From JBOHWJ01 sp050736615 (GTDB lineage: Bacteria > Desulfobacterota > Binatia > Binatales > Binataceae), in contig JBOHWL010000027.1 in NCBI GenBank assembly GCA_050736615.1, positions 1-16,155 on the forward strand: a stretch of DNA of 16,155 bases, in the 5' to 3' direction. Both the position numbers and the translations under genes were made by a program. Positions within the stretch are counted from its first letter, which is position 1. Every line of letters begins with the position of its first letter. The notes beneath the pieces were generated by a model. That model was not told the DNA's origin, did not search any database, and was given only the letters and a program-made list of their open reading frames with translations. This document shows, one piece after another, positions 1 to 6,776 of this stretch.

Positions 1-505
1 AGCGATGGGCGTGCGTCGTCCAAACTTTCTGACCATTGAGCGCGAAGGCGTCGCCGTTAAGTTCCGCACGAGTTTGAATCGCGGCCAGGTCGGACCCGGC
101 GCCGGGTTCCGACATACCCTCGCACCAGATTTCGTCGGCGGCGAGAATTTTTTGCAAATAGCGCCGCTTCTGCGCTTCCGTTCCCCACTGCATCAAGGCC
201 GGCCCGGTCATGATGATGCCGAGCACGTTGATGCCCATCGGCAGGCCCAGTCGCGCCAACTCCTGCTGGAAAATCACCTGTTCGATAAAGCTGGCGCCAC
301 GGCCGCCGTATTCCGCAGGCCAGTTGAGCCCAATCCAGCCGTCCGCGTAGAGCTTCTTGTGCCACTTTTTATTGCGTTCCCAGAGCAGGTCCTCGTTCGC
401 GTGTCCCTTCTCAGTGGCGGTCAGCGGCGGCGGCTGATTTGCCTCTAGCCACGCGCGAACCTGGGTCCGATAGGTTTCCTGCTCTGACGAGTAATTGAAG
501 TCCAT
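1..505 (-). CDS. Acyl-CoA dehydrogenase, N-terminal part (cut by window start)
   Basis: FAD-dependent enzyme expected to introduce the alpha,beta double bond into an acyl-CoA thioester and pass electrons to electron-transfer flavoprotein. About 168 residues are visible and the 3' end lies outside the window. Reading the minus strand from the ATG at 503-505 gives MDFNYSSEQETYRTQVRAWL, a typical all-helical N-terminal domain. It is followed by WIGLNWPAEYGGRGAS, then FIEQVIFQQELARLG, and then WCEGMSEPGAGSDLA at about residues 134-148, the classic acyl-CoA dehydrogenase signature in the flavin-binding middle domain. A GGAG lies about 11 nt before the ATG. The gene is divergent from the CxxCxxCC protein gene and has an inverted repeat in its probable leader. 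The catalytic glutamate lies beyond the window, so chain-length or substrate specificity cannot be judged. The family call is firm; the exact substrate is unknown. Confidence 0.93.
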   Translation of the reverse strand, partial: MDFNYSSEQETYRTQVRAWLEANQPPPLTATEKGHANEDLLWERNKKWHKKLYADGWIGLNWPAEYGGRGASFIEQVIFQQELARLGLPMGINVLGIIMTGPALMQWGTEAQKRRYLQKILAADEIWCEGMSEPGAGSDLAAIQTRAELNGDAFALNGQKVWTTHAHR

Positions 506-528
506 CTGCGCAAACGCTCCGGCGATAT

Positions 529-560
529 GAGTTCGGGTTCGACCCGATGCTACCCGACTC
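529..560. promoter_or_regulatory. Inverted repeat, possible operator upstream of the acyl-CoA dehydrogenase gene
   Basis: TCGGGT (533-538) and ACCCGA (542-547) form a 6-bp inverted repeat around a 3-nt centre. A second ACCCGACTC arm (552-560) can pair instead with GAGTTCGGGT (529-538) with one bulged base. On the minus strand a TAAAAT, 5 of 6 matches to a -10 box, sits at 566-571, so transcription of the dehydrogenase gene would start close to or inside the repeat. No good -35 box is seen at the right spacing. Acyl-CoA dehydrogenase genes are often controlled by TetR- or FadR-type repressors binding palindromes, so an operator is plausible. A simple leader hairpin is the alternative. No regulator gene is visible next to it. 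Confidence 0.3.
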
Positions 561-698
561 GGCCGATTTTAGGTAGCCTCGCAAATATGACCGAGCGGGT
601 GACGTTCCGGCGGCTCGCAACCGGTGGTGAGATGCGATCCGCAAAGTCTCGGCGATGCGCCCGCGCCACGGCGTTGCCTCGAATCAGGATGATTGAGG

Positions 699-1448
699 AT
701 GAAGCGCGAAAGCCGATTCTCATATTCGTGCAACCAGTGTGGACTGTGTTGCCATGACCAGGTGATTACCTTGTCGCCGTGGGACGTCCTGCGCATGGCG
801 CGGGCGGCCGCAATCAGCACGGGTGAGGCGGTGGCACGCTATACCACGCGACGCGGCTCGCTCCTCAAATTCGGACCGGACGGCGGCTGTCTCGCGCTCG
901 AACAAGGACGCTGCAGCCTGCATCGCGGGCGTCCGCTCGCGTGCCGAATTTATCCACTTGGACTTGAACGCAATGATGCGACCGATGGTACGCCGGGCGC
1001 GCTCGAGCGTTTCGTGCGAATCAAGCCTGAACCGGGCTCGCTCGGCGTTTACGGCAAGAACGGAACGGTGGCGGCCTTTCTCGCGGCGCAGGGTGTGCCG
1101 GAGTACCTCGAAATGAATACGCCATATGCGCGCCTGCTGCCGGTTCTGCGGCAACGCGTCAATGAACTGGCGGATTTCGAGCTGGCCGAGCCGCGCGAAT
1201 TCTGGCGGCGTGCGGCGCGCGAAGCACTGCGGGAGTCCGCCTTCGAGCCTAATCCACTGATCGACGCGATCTTCGATCCAGACGCACTTGGCTGTGCGTG
1301 CCCCGCTGACAGCGAGACGGTCGCCGCCCACGTCAAAAAGCTGCGCGTCGTCATCGCCGCCGCTGGTGACGCGCAGATAGTCGCGGCGGCGGCTGTCATG
1401 ATGGCGGTGAGCTTGGGTTACTCACCGCGCGATGTGATCGAGGCGTAA
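699..1448 (+). CDS. YkgJ-family cysteine-cluster protein (CxxCxxCC zinc/iron-chelating domain)
   Basis: A 249-residue protein with the YkgJ/UPF0153 cysteine signature: SCNQCGLCCHD places cysteines at residues 11, 14, 17 and 18. Further cysteines lie at 64 (GGCLALE), 72 (GRCSLH) and 82, the last in LACRIYPLG, which is the conserved CRxYP element of the family. These cysteines are presumed to bind Zn or an Fe-S cluster. The family has often been annotated as Fe-S oxidoreductase, but its reaction is not established. The C-terminal half (about 110-249) is helical and alanine-rich with no recognised domain. I chose the ATG at 699 because AGGAT lies about 8 nt upstream; an in-frame TTG six bases earlier would add two residues. 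The gene is divergent from the acyl-CoA dehydrogenase gene and ends 4 bp from the convergent peroxiredoxin gene. Confidence 0.85.
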   Translation: MKRESRFSYSCNQCGLCCHDQVITLSPWDVLRMARAAAISTGEAVARYTTRRGSLLKFGPDGGCLALEQGRCSLHRGRPLACRIYPLGLERNDATDGTPGALERFVRIKPEPGSLGVYGKNGTVAAFLAAQGVPEYLEMNTPYARLLPVLRQRVNELADFELAEPREFWRRAAREALRESAFEPNPLIDAIFDPDALGCACPADSETVAAHVKKLRVVIAAAGDAQIVAAAAVMMAVSLGYSPRDVIEA

Positions 1449-1452
1449 CAGC

Positions 1453-2130
1453 CTATTCGATGTCGTTGCCGCCTGCGCCATCCGGTGTGGCGGGCTTCGG
1501 AGCCCTGCGCATCTCGGTGGCTTGCGCCGGCGCGCCAGCGGCCGCTTGCGGCAATCCCGGCGAACTCGTGGCGGCCGGATGCGGTTTATCCGCGCCGAGA
1601 TCGTGAATTATCACCCGCGCGTTAGTCGCCGGGTCAACCTCGGGATAGACCCTTTCTATGGTCCCGTCGGCACCAATCACGTAGGTGATGCGTTTGTCCA
1701 GACCAAGAATTGGAATGCCATTGTCGGCGTGATAGGCCTTCGCAATCTTGTGATCAGGGTCGAGCAGCAACGGAAATGGCAGACTGTATTTTTTAATGAA
1801 CCGGGCGTGCGCATCGGCCGAATCGATACTGCATCCCAGCACCGTAATTCCGGCCCGTTGAAAAACCGCATAGCCATCACGAAACGCACATGCCTCCCGC
1901 GTACAACCCGGCGTGCTATCTTTTGGATAGAAATAAAGCACGACCTGCCGACCGCGATAATCGTTCAGATGAACCGGAATGGTTTGGCCGGCCGTTATCG
2001 CCTGGGCAATAAAATCAGGGGCTGGCGCTCCCACCGCCAGTGGAGCCGCTTGCGCATTCTGAGGCCGTAAGAACAGGAATGCCAAGCCGGCCACGATGAC
2101 GATCAGGACCGCTGGCGGCAGTAGCCTCAT
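1453..2130 (-). CDS. Bcp-type peroxiredoxin with N-terminal membrane anchor or signal
   Basis: Thiol peroxidase of the AhpC/TSA superfamily, expected to reduce hydrogen peroxide and organic hydroperoxides using thioredoxin-like donors. Residues 5-21 form a hydrophobic stretch (PPAVLIVIVAGLAFLFL) followed by AQA-A, so the protein is probably exported or anchored, with its catalytic domain outside the cytoplasm. The core at about 30-180 includes VVLYFYPKDSTPGCTREACA: the peroxidatic Cys is residue 76 in the TPGCT motif, and Cys 81 five residues later matches the resolving Cys of BCP-type enzymes. The last ~40 residues are rich in Ala and Pro (PGLPQAAAGAPAQATEMRRA) and look disordered; canonical Bcp (about 155 residues) lacks both extensions. 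The gene lies 51 bp downstream of ilvE on the same strand, so co-transcription is possible. An external location is inferred from the N-terminus only. Confidence 0.92.
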   Translation of the reverse strand: MRLLPPAVLIVIVAGLAFLFLRPQNAQAAPLAVGAPAPDFIAQAITAGQTIPVHLNDYRGRQVVLYFYPKDSTPGCTREACAFRDGYAVFQRAGITVLGCSIDSADAHARFIKKYSLPFPLLLDPDHKIAKAYHADNGIPILGLDKRITYVIGADGTIERVYPEVDPATNARVIIHDLGADKPHPAATSSPGLPQAAAGAPAQATEMRRAPKPATPDGAGGNDIE

Positions 2131-2181
2131 TCGGTTGCTGGTTCCGGATCTTGCGTTGATGTTTATGACGCGCGCGCCTGA

Positions 2182-3108
2182 CTAGACCTGGTAGAGCCAT
2201 GAACTGTAGCGATGATCACGGCCATGCAGGGCGTCATGAAAGACCTTTTGCACTTTCGTCGTAATCGGTCCCGGCGCGCCGGAACCAATCTGGCGATCGT
2301 CGAGTTCACGCACCGGCGTCACCTCGGCGGCGGTACCAGTCATGAAGGCCTCGTCGGCGATATACACGGCGTCACGCGGAAAATGCTGTTCGCGCACCTC
2401 GATCCCCTGGTCATGAAGAATCCGAATCACCGCGTCGCGCGTGATCCCCGGCAGAATCGAAGTCAGCGGCGGTGTCCGCACGACGCCATCGCGCGTGATG
2501 AAGAAATTCTCACCGCTGCCTTCAGCCACGAAACCCTCGACGTCGAGTAGCAAGGCTTCGTCGTAACCGTTGCGGCGCGCTTCGTAGGCCGCGAGAATCG
2601 AGTTGACGTAATGGCCGGAAGCCTTGGCCATCGCCATCATCGAATTATGATGAAAGCGAAGGAAGGACGCGGTTTTCAGGCGCACACCTCTGGTCGCGCC
2701 GTCGTCACCCAAATAAGCGCCCCAGGGCCATCCGGCGATTGCGACGCGAACCTTGTTGCCGCGCGCCGCCAGTCCCATTTCGCCCTCGCCATAAAAGACC
2801 AAGGGCCGCAGGTAACATTCCTCGAGCCGGTTGACGCGAACCACATCGGCGCAGGCTTTGACGATTTCTTCGGGGCTGAACGGGATGCGCATTTCGACGA
2901 TGTGCGCCGAATCGAATAGGCGGCGGATATGTTCGTTGGCGCGAAAGATCGCCGAGCGGCCGTTGTCGCCCTTGTAGCAACGCATACCCTCGAACACCGC
3001 CAAACCGTAATGCAGGCTATGGCTGAGGACGTGCACGTTGGCACGATCGTAGGGCACCATTTCGCCGTCGATCCAGATTTTGTCCGTACGCAAGCTGTCT
3101 GAGCTCAA
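2182..3108 (-). CDS. ilvE: Branched-chain amino acid aminotransferase (TTG start)
   Basis: PLP-dependent fold-type IV transaminase that interconverts valine, leucine and isoleucine with their 2-oxo acids, using glutamate/2-oxoglutarate. From the TTG start it is 308 residues, the usual IlvE size. Visible family motifs are DKIWIDGEMVPYDRANVHV near the N-terminus, HSLHYGLAVFEGMRCY, and AKASGHYVNS with the expected Schiff-base lysine near residue 162. EARRNGYDEALLLD follows, then VAEGSGENFF and PGITRDAVI, which belong to the PLP-phosphate and substrate region. The start was chosen because GAGG at 3116-3119 lies 7 nt before this TTG and the first residues then match the family. An upstream in-frame TTG at 3178-3180 would add 24 atypical residues without a ribosome site. 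The gene lies downstream of pcnB (169-bp gap) and upstream of the peroxiredoxin gene on the same strand. Confidence 0.96.
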   Translation of the reverse strand: MSSDSLRTDKIWIDGEMVPYDRANVHVLSHSLHYGLAVFEGMRCYKGDNGRSAIFRANEHIRRLFDSAHIVEMRIPFSPEEIVKACADVVRVNRLEECYLRPLVFYGEGEMGLAARGNKVRVAIAGWPWGAYLGDDGATRGVRLKTASFLRFHHNSMMAMAKASGHYVNSILAAYEARRNGYDEALLLDVEGFVAEGSGENFFITRDGVVRTPPLTSILPGITRDAVIRILHDQGIEVREQHFPRDAVYIADEAFMTGTAAEVTPVRELDDRQIGSGAPGPITTKVQKVFHDALHGRDHRYSSWLYQV

Positions 3109-3115
3109 ATCTTGA

Positions 3116-3119
3116 CCTC
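3116..3119 (-). promoter_or_regulatory. Ribosome binding site deciding the ilvE start
   Basis: GAGG on the minus strand, separated by 7 nt from TTG at 3106-3108. It supports a non-ATG start for ilvE, since no ATG in the same frame lies nearby without removing conserved N-terminal residues. Confidence 0.6.
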
Positions 3120-3277
3120 GTAAGGGAAGATCTCCGAGCCGCGGCCGTGCCGAGCCATTCACGCCGCGTCTTTTCGCCAAGCAAAGTTATTCCACAAGGA
3201 GGGCGCGGACAAGCATATGCGCGTGGTCGCACGCGATCGCACCCTGACGATGCGGCGAAGACGACGTCCTCCGGGAT

Positions 3278-4672
3278 TCAACGGCCGTTGCCCTCGTCAT
3301 CGCCCGCCGTTTCATCCGGCGAGGCCGTTGGATGCGGCGGCGCGGCCGCCAGACCGGAGGATGAGGATGCCGCGCCACTGGAGCCCGTGGGCGCTCCTTG
3401 CCAACCCCGGCGGCGCCGCCGTCCACCGCGATGTCGTCGTCGCGGTAATCTTCCAGGCGCGCCGCCGTCCTGATCGGCGTACTGAGGTTGATTTGCATGA
3501 TTACCGCGCCCGCGAACCACGGGCGGTTGCGTAAGAAATCGCTCCACGCCGGCGACGTCCACACCATAGGTAGGCGCCAGCATTTCGAATAGGCGCATCG
3601 CCTCGGGAAAGTATGGCCGGCGCGTCAAGCGCCGCGTCAGTCGCGATGGCCGCAGAAGATGCGGCAACGCATCGAGCAACAGCCGCATCTGTTCTGTATC
3701 AGCGCGCGAGAAGCCGCGTCGCCGCAAGTCCTCGACCAGTGGCAGTTCGCGCCTCGCGCCGCTCACGTTGACAAGGCACAGATCCGCGAACAAGGTCGCC
3801 AGAATCAAACCATGCGATAGCTCATTGTGCTCCATCATATGCACCAGCGCCGCCATGTTGCGCACGGTCGCCGCGCTGGCTGGATCGTGCTCGTGGTGCA
3901 AATGCTCGGACAGGAGTGGCAACAAATTCTCGAGCAGCCCCATCTTGGCCATCAGGATCAAAGCTTTGGCCGCGCCGCTGGAACCCAGCGTGCGATAGGT
4001 TTCTTCGGCCAGCCGCGGCGGCGAGGCTTTGGCTAAATCGCCGCGACAACGCATGATCGCGGCGTGAGTTGCCGGTTCGATCGCGAAATCCAGCTTGCCG
4101 GCAAACCGCACCGCCCGCAGCATCCGCACCGGATCCTCACGCATACGGATTTCCGGCTCGCCCACAGTGCGGATCAGCCGCGCACCAAGATCGGCCACCC
4201 CACCGGCATAATCGATCACGTGAAAAGTCCGGGGATCGTAAAACAGCGCGTTAATCGTGAAATCGCGCCGAAAGGCGTCTTCTTCCGGAGTGCCGAAGGT
4301 ATTGTCGTGCCGGATCATGGGATCATCGCTCTCCGGCTGCTCTTCCCCACGGCGGCGAAAGGTCGCGACCTCGATGTTGTGCGGACCGAAAAACACGTGG
4401 ACCAAGCGAAAGCGCCGCCCAATCAGACGCGAATTGCGGAACAACTCGCGCACTTCGTGGGGATGGGCCGAGGTTGCGACGTCAAAGTCTTTGGGCCGCC
4501 GCCGCATCATTAAATCGCGCACCCCGCCACCCACCAGATAGGCGAGATGGCCCGCGTTGATCAGGCGGTAAAGGACTTTCAGAACGTTGGGATCGATATC
4601 GCGCCGCGAAATCGGATGCCGCGACCGTTCCAGGATCGTAGGTTGCGTCAGGCTGTAGGCCGTCACACTCAC
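3278..4672 (-). CDS. pcnB: Poly(A) polymerase I (GTG start)
   Basis: Class II nucleotidyltransferase that adds 3' poly(A) tails to RNA and so promotes its decay. It is 464 residues from the GTG start, close to E. coli PcnB. The head domain has LVGGGVRDLMMRRRPKDFDV (about 47-65), with the catalytic Asp-x-Asp at 62 and 64, and the third carboxylate in NIEVATFRRRGEE (about 101). RLIGRRFRLVHVFFG (about 82-96) matches the [LIV]GR[RK]F[RK] element reported to separate poly(A) polymerases from CCA-adding enzymes. FAGKLDFAIEPAT and the following helical neck and body are also typical. The last ~80 residues are low complexity with an Arg-rich patch (RRRHRGGRRRRRGW), a plausible RNA-binding tail. The start was set by GGAGG 10 nt before GTG at 4670-4672; the frame stays open to 4858 but that stretch overlaps the divergent gene and lacks family similarity. 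Confidence 0.93.
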   Translation of the reverse strand: MSVTAYSLTQPTILERSRHPISRRDIDPNVLKVLYRLINAGHLAYLVGGGVRDLMMRRRPKDFDVATSAHPHEVRELFRNSRLIGRRFRLVHVFFGPHNIEVATFRRRGEEQPESDDPMIRHDNTFGTPEEDAFRRDFTINALFYDPRTFHVIDYAGGVADLGARLIRTVGEPEIRMREDPVRMLRAVRFAGKLDFAIEPATHAAIMRCRGDLAKASPPRLAEETYRTLGSSGAAKALILMAKMGLLENLLPLLSEHLHHEHDPASAATVRNMAALVHMMEHNELSHGLILATLFADLCLVNVSGARRELPLVEDLRRRGFSRADTEQMRLLLDALPHLLRPSRLTRRLTRRPYFPEAMRLFEMLAPTYGVDVAGVERFLTQPPVVRGRGNHANQPQYADQDGGAPGRLPRRRHRGGRRRRRGWQGAPTGSSGAASSSSGLAAAPPHPTASPDETAGDDEGNGR

Positions 4673-4682
4673 ATATCTTCGG

Positions 4683-4687
4683 CCTCC
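4683..4687 (-). promoter_or_regulatory. Ribosome binding site deciding the pcnB start
   Basis: GGAGG on the minus strand, 10 nt before GTG at 4670-4672. A second in-frame GTG two codons later would be 16 nt away, too far, so the first GTG is preferred. Confidence 0.55.
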
Positions 4688-4801
4688 GGTATTCTCCAGC
4701 GTACCAGGCGAAGGCCCTACCGCATTATTAGCCTGACCGCGTCCGCACTGCGAGCAGGTTTGATCGCGGCCGCCCTGGTCGCCTGCATCGCGGTAATCCC
4801 T

Positions 4802-4807
4802 TAGAAT
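4802..4807 (+). promoter_or_regulatory. Possible -10 box of a nearly leaderless transcript for the DHH gene
   Basis: TAGAAT matches the TATAAT consensus at 5 of 6 positions and ends 9 nt before the ATG at 4817. Transcription would then begin only a few bases before the start codon. No Shine-Dalgarno sequence precedes this ATG, which fits a leaderless or near-leaderless message. A -35 box is not convincing (TCGCCT at 17-nt spacing), so this remains tentative. The 144-bp gap between pcnB and this gene must hold promoters for both directions. Confidence 0.25.
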
Positions 4808-4816
4808 AGTTTGCCT

Positions 4817-5806
4817 ATGCCCAAACATGAACGCCGAACCGTGCAGGTCGTAAGTCACGGACCCTCATGCCTGGACGGGGTCATGGCGGCCGCGGCCATA
4901 CGACGCTTTTATGGCGGTGAACGCGTGCTGGCGACGCTTGCGGCCAATGGTGATAGCGACCGGGTAATCCAGGCTCTGCGGCCGAAACGCGGCGACGGCG
5001 CCGACGAGATTTGGATTACCGACTTATCCTGGACCTCGCCGGATACCGCCGCGCATCTAAGCGCGCTGGTGCGCGATGGCGCGCGGGTTTATTGGATCGA
5101 CCATCATCGCACCGCTGTTTCGCGCGCCGATGCACCCGAATTCGAAGTCCCGTTTACCGGACGCCTGCTGTCGGAGCAATACTCGGCGGCGCGGCTCACC
5201 TTTGATTATCTCAAGCGCCTCGACCGCGTCTGGGTCAGTGACGAACAGCGGCGCGCCTTCGAGAGTTTCTTTCCATTTGTCGCGATCGCCGACGATCACG
5301 ATCGTTGGATTCACCGCATTCCGGAATCCTCGGACTGGGCGCTCGCGGTCCAGACTCTGGGGGGAATCGAGTCCTATCGGGAGATAATCCGCCTGGACCA
5401 GCCCGTGATGAGCCGCCGGCTGAGGACGGCGCTTGAGGCCGGGCAGAAGGCGATGCATCGCAGCGTCGAGCTCGCGCGCAGCACTATGATTGAACGTGCG
5501 CTGGGCAACGGCCTCAAAGTGCGCACCGCCTGCTGTATGGGTTACAGCAGCGAGGTCGCGGCCAAGCTGTACGAAGGACAGCGGCGCACGGTGATCGCCC
5601 TGTTTGACCTGCGGAGCTTGGGTGTCAGCTTGCGGCGCAGCGCGGATTGCCAAATTGATCTATCGGAGTTGGCGCGCGGCTTTGGCGGCGGTGGTCACGC
5701 CGCCGCGGCGGGATTTGCCGTTCCGGAGGTCAAACGCGCGCCGGCGGAACGATTGGCCGAGTTGCTTGGCGAGACCCTCAAACGCGAATCCCCGCAACCG
5801 GCGTGA
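4817..5806 (+). CDS. DHH/DHHA1 family phosphoesterase, nano-RNase-like
   Basis: Mn-dependent phosphoesterase of the DHH superfamily with a C-terminal DHHA1 substrate-binding domain, 329 residues. Visible motifs: VVSHGPSCLDGVMAAAAI (Asp 20, first metal site), WITDLSW (Asp 69), YWIDHHRTAV (DHH at 95-97) and IADDHDRW (Asp 159/160). The DHHA1 glycine-rich motif GFGGGGHAAAAGFAV is at about 289-302. Relatives include exonucleases that clear 2-5 nt RNA (NrnA/NrnB), cyclic-dinucleotide phosphodiesterases and RecJ. The short length, lack of extra domains and early Asp pattern suggest an NrnB-like enzyme, but the substrate cannot be fixed from sequence. It is divergent from pcnB, so two RNA-turnover functions may share one regulatory region. 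The ATG at 4817 is preferred over TTG at 4811; neither has a clear ribosome site. Confidence 0.88.
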   Translation: MPKHERRTVQVVSHGPSCLDGVMAAAAIRRFYGGERVLATLAANGDSDRVIQALRPKRGDGADEIWITDLSWTSPDTAAHLSALVRDGARVYWIDHHRTAVSRADAPEFEVPFTGRLLSEQYSAARLTFDYLKRLDRVWVSDEQRRAFESFFPFVAIADDHDRWIHRIPESSDWALAVQTLGGIESYREIIRLDQPVMSRRLRTALEAGQKAMHRSVELARSTMIERALGNGLKVRTACCMGYSSEVAAKLYEGQRRTVIALFDLRSLGVSLRRSADCQIDLSELARGFGGGGHAAAAGFAVPEVKRAPAERLAELLGETLKRESPQPA

Positions 5807-5906
5807 CTGAAAAAGGCCGTCTCACCTGGATGGCTCAAACGGCTTCGTTGCACCAGAGACCCGCGTCGCGTTACCGTGCGGCCAAGCCTCGCCTATGGAG
5901 TAGTGC

Positions 5907-6758
5907 ATGAATCACTGGAAAATCGGCAACGTAACCATCAGCCGCTTCATCGAGATGGAGACGGTGTCCAAAGCCACCTTCGTCCTGCCCGACGGCACGC
6001 CGGAAAATATCAAGGCCGCCGGGTCCTGGCTGATCCCCAACTTCGCCGACGAAAGTGGCAAGGTGTGCATGAGCATTCACGCCTTCGTGGTCGAGACGCA
6101 GGGGCGGCGAATCGTGGTCGATACCTGTATCGGCAACGACAAGCGGCGGGATTTCCCGGGATGGAACCAGCTTCAAACGTCCTTCCTCAAGGACCTGGAC
6201 GCGGGCGGCTTCCCGCCGGACTCCATTACCCATGTGCTCTGCACCCATCTGCACGTCGATCATGTCGGTTGGAACACGATGCTGGTCGGCGAACGATGGA
6301 TGCCGACATTTGCCCGGGCGCGTTATCTGATCGGGCGCAAGGAATGGGAGCATTGGTCTGCTTCTCAAGCCCCCCACAATCGCGACCCGATTGACGATTC
6401 AGTTCGGCCCGTGGTCGAAGCCGGCCTTGCCGACTTCGTCGAATGGGACTATCGCCTCAACGACGAAGTGTGGCTTGAACCGACACCGGGCCATACTCCG
6501 GGCCATTTCAGCGTGAGGATATCGTCGCGTGGCGAGGACGCGATTATCACCGGCGACCTGATGCATCATCCGGTGCAATGCGCGCGGCCGCATTGGAGTA
6601 GCGGCTTTGACTCCGATCCCGCGGAGGCAATCCGAACCCGCCGGGCGTTTTTGGAGCGTTACAGCAATCGCCCCGTACTGGTGCTGGGAACTCATTTCGC
6701 GGCGCCGAGCGCGGGTCATATCGTGCGCGACGGCGAAGCCTGGCGCTTTCAGATCTGA
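5907..6758 (+). CDS. MBL-fold metallo-hydrolase, lactonase-like
   Basis: A 283-residue single-domain metallo-beta-lactamase-fold protein. THLHVDHVGWN provides the HxHxDH zinc motif (His 114, His 116, Asp 118, His 119). Further ligands expected for a dinuclear site are visible in EPTPGHTPGHFSV (His 200), ITGDLMHHP (Asp 217) and VLGTHFAAP (His 263). The TPGHTPGH element and overall order resemble the AHL-lactonase-like branch of the family. That branch is broad and includes many hydrolases of unknown substrate, so quorum quenching is only one possibility. No signal peptide is seen, so it is probably cytoplasmic. GGAG lies 6 nt before the ATG, a good ribosome site. It follows the DHH gene by 100 bp on the same strand and ends 18 bp from the convergent scpB stop. 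Confidence 0.9.
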   Translation: MNHWKIGNVTISRFIEMETVSKATFVLPDGTPENIKAAGSWLIPNFADESGKVCMSIHAFVVETQGRRIVVDTCIGNDKRRDFPGWNQLQTSFLKDLDAGGFPPDSITHVLCTHLHVDHVGWNTMLVGERWMPTFARARYLIGRKEWEHWSASQAPHNRDPIDDSVRPVVEAGLADFVEWDYRLNDEVWLEPTPGHTPGHFSVRISSRGEDAIITGDLMHHPVQCARPHWSSGFDSDPAEAIRTRRAFLERYSNRPVLVLGTHFAAPSAGHIVRDGEAWRFQI

Positions 6759-6776
6759 GCTTGCGAACATAAGGCG

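Noticed and set aside
720..1331. Long minus-strand open frame opposite the CxxCxxCC gene (203 codons)
   Set aside because: It has no recognisable motifs and is explained by high G+C antisense coding; the plus-strand gene has clear family motifs.
1449..1452. Bidirectional terminator between the convergent CxxCxxCC and peroxiredoxin genes
   Set aside because: The gap is 4 bp and no stem followed by a T-run is visible in either direction around it.
3109..3180. In-frame N-terminal extension of ilvE back to a TTG at 3180
   Set aside because: The 24 added residues do not resemble the IlvE family and no ribosome site precedes that TTG, while GAGG sits 7 nt before the TTG at 3108.
3181..3277. Minus-strand TTGTCC - 17 nt - TAACTT as an ilvE promoter
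   Set aside because: Only 4/6 and 3/6 matches to consensus, which is expected by chance in sequence of this size.
4673..4858. Extension of pcnB to an ATG at 4858
   Set aside because: It would overlap the divergent DHH gene, adds 62 non-family residues, and GGAGG supports the GTG at 4672.
5814..5845. Hairpin (GCCGT/ACGGC plus two weaker pairs, 18-nt loop) after the DHH gene as a terminator
   Set aside because: The stem is short with a large loop and there is no following T-run, so the DHH and MBL genes could equally be co-transcribed.
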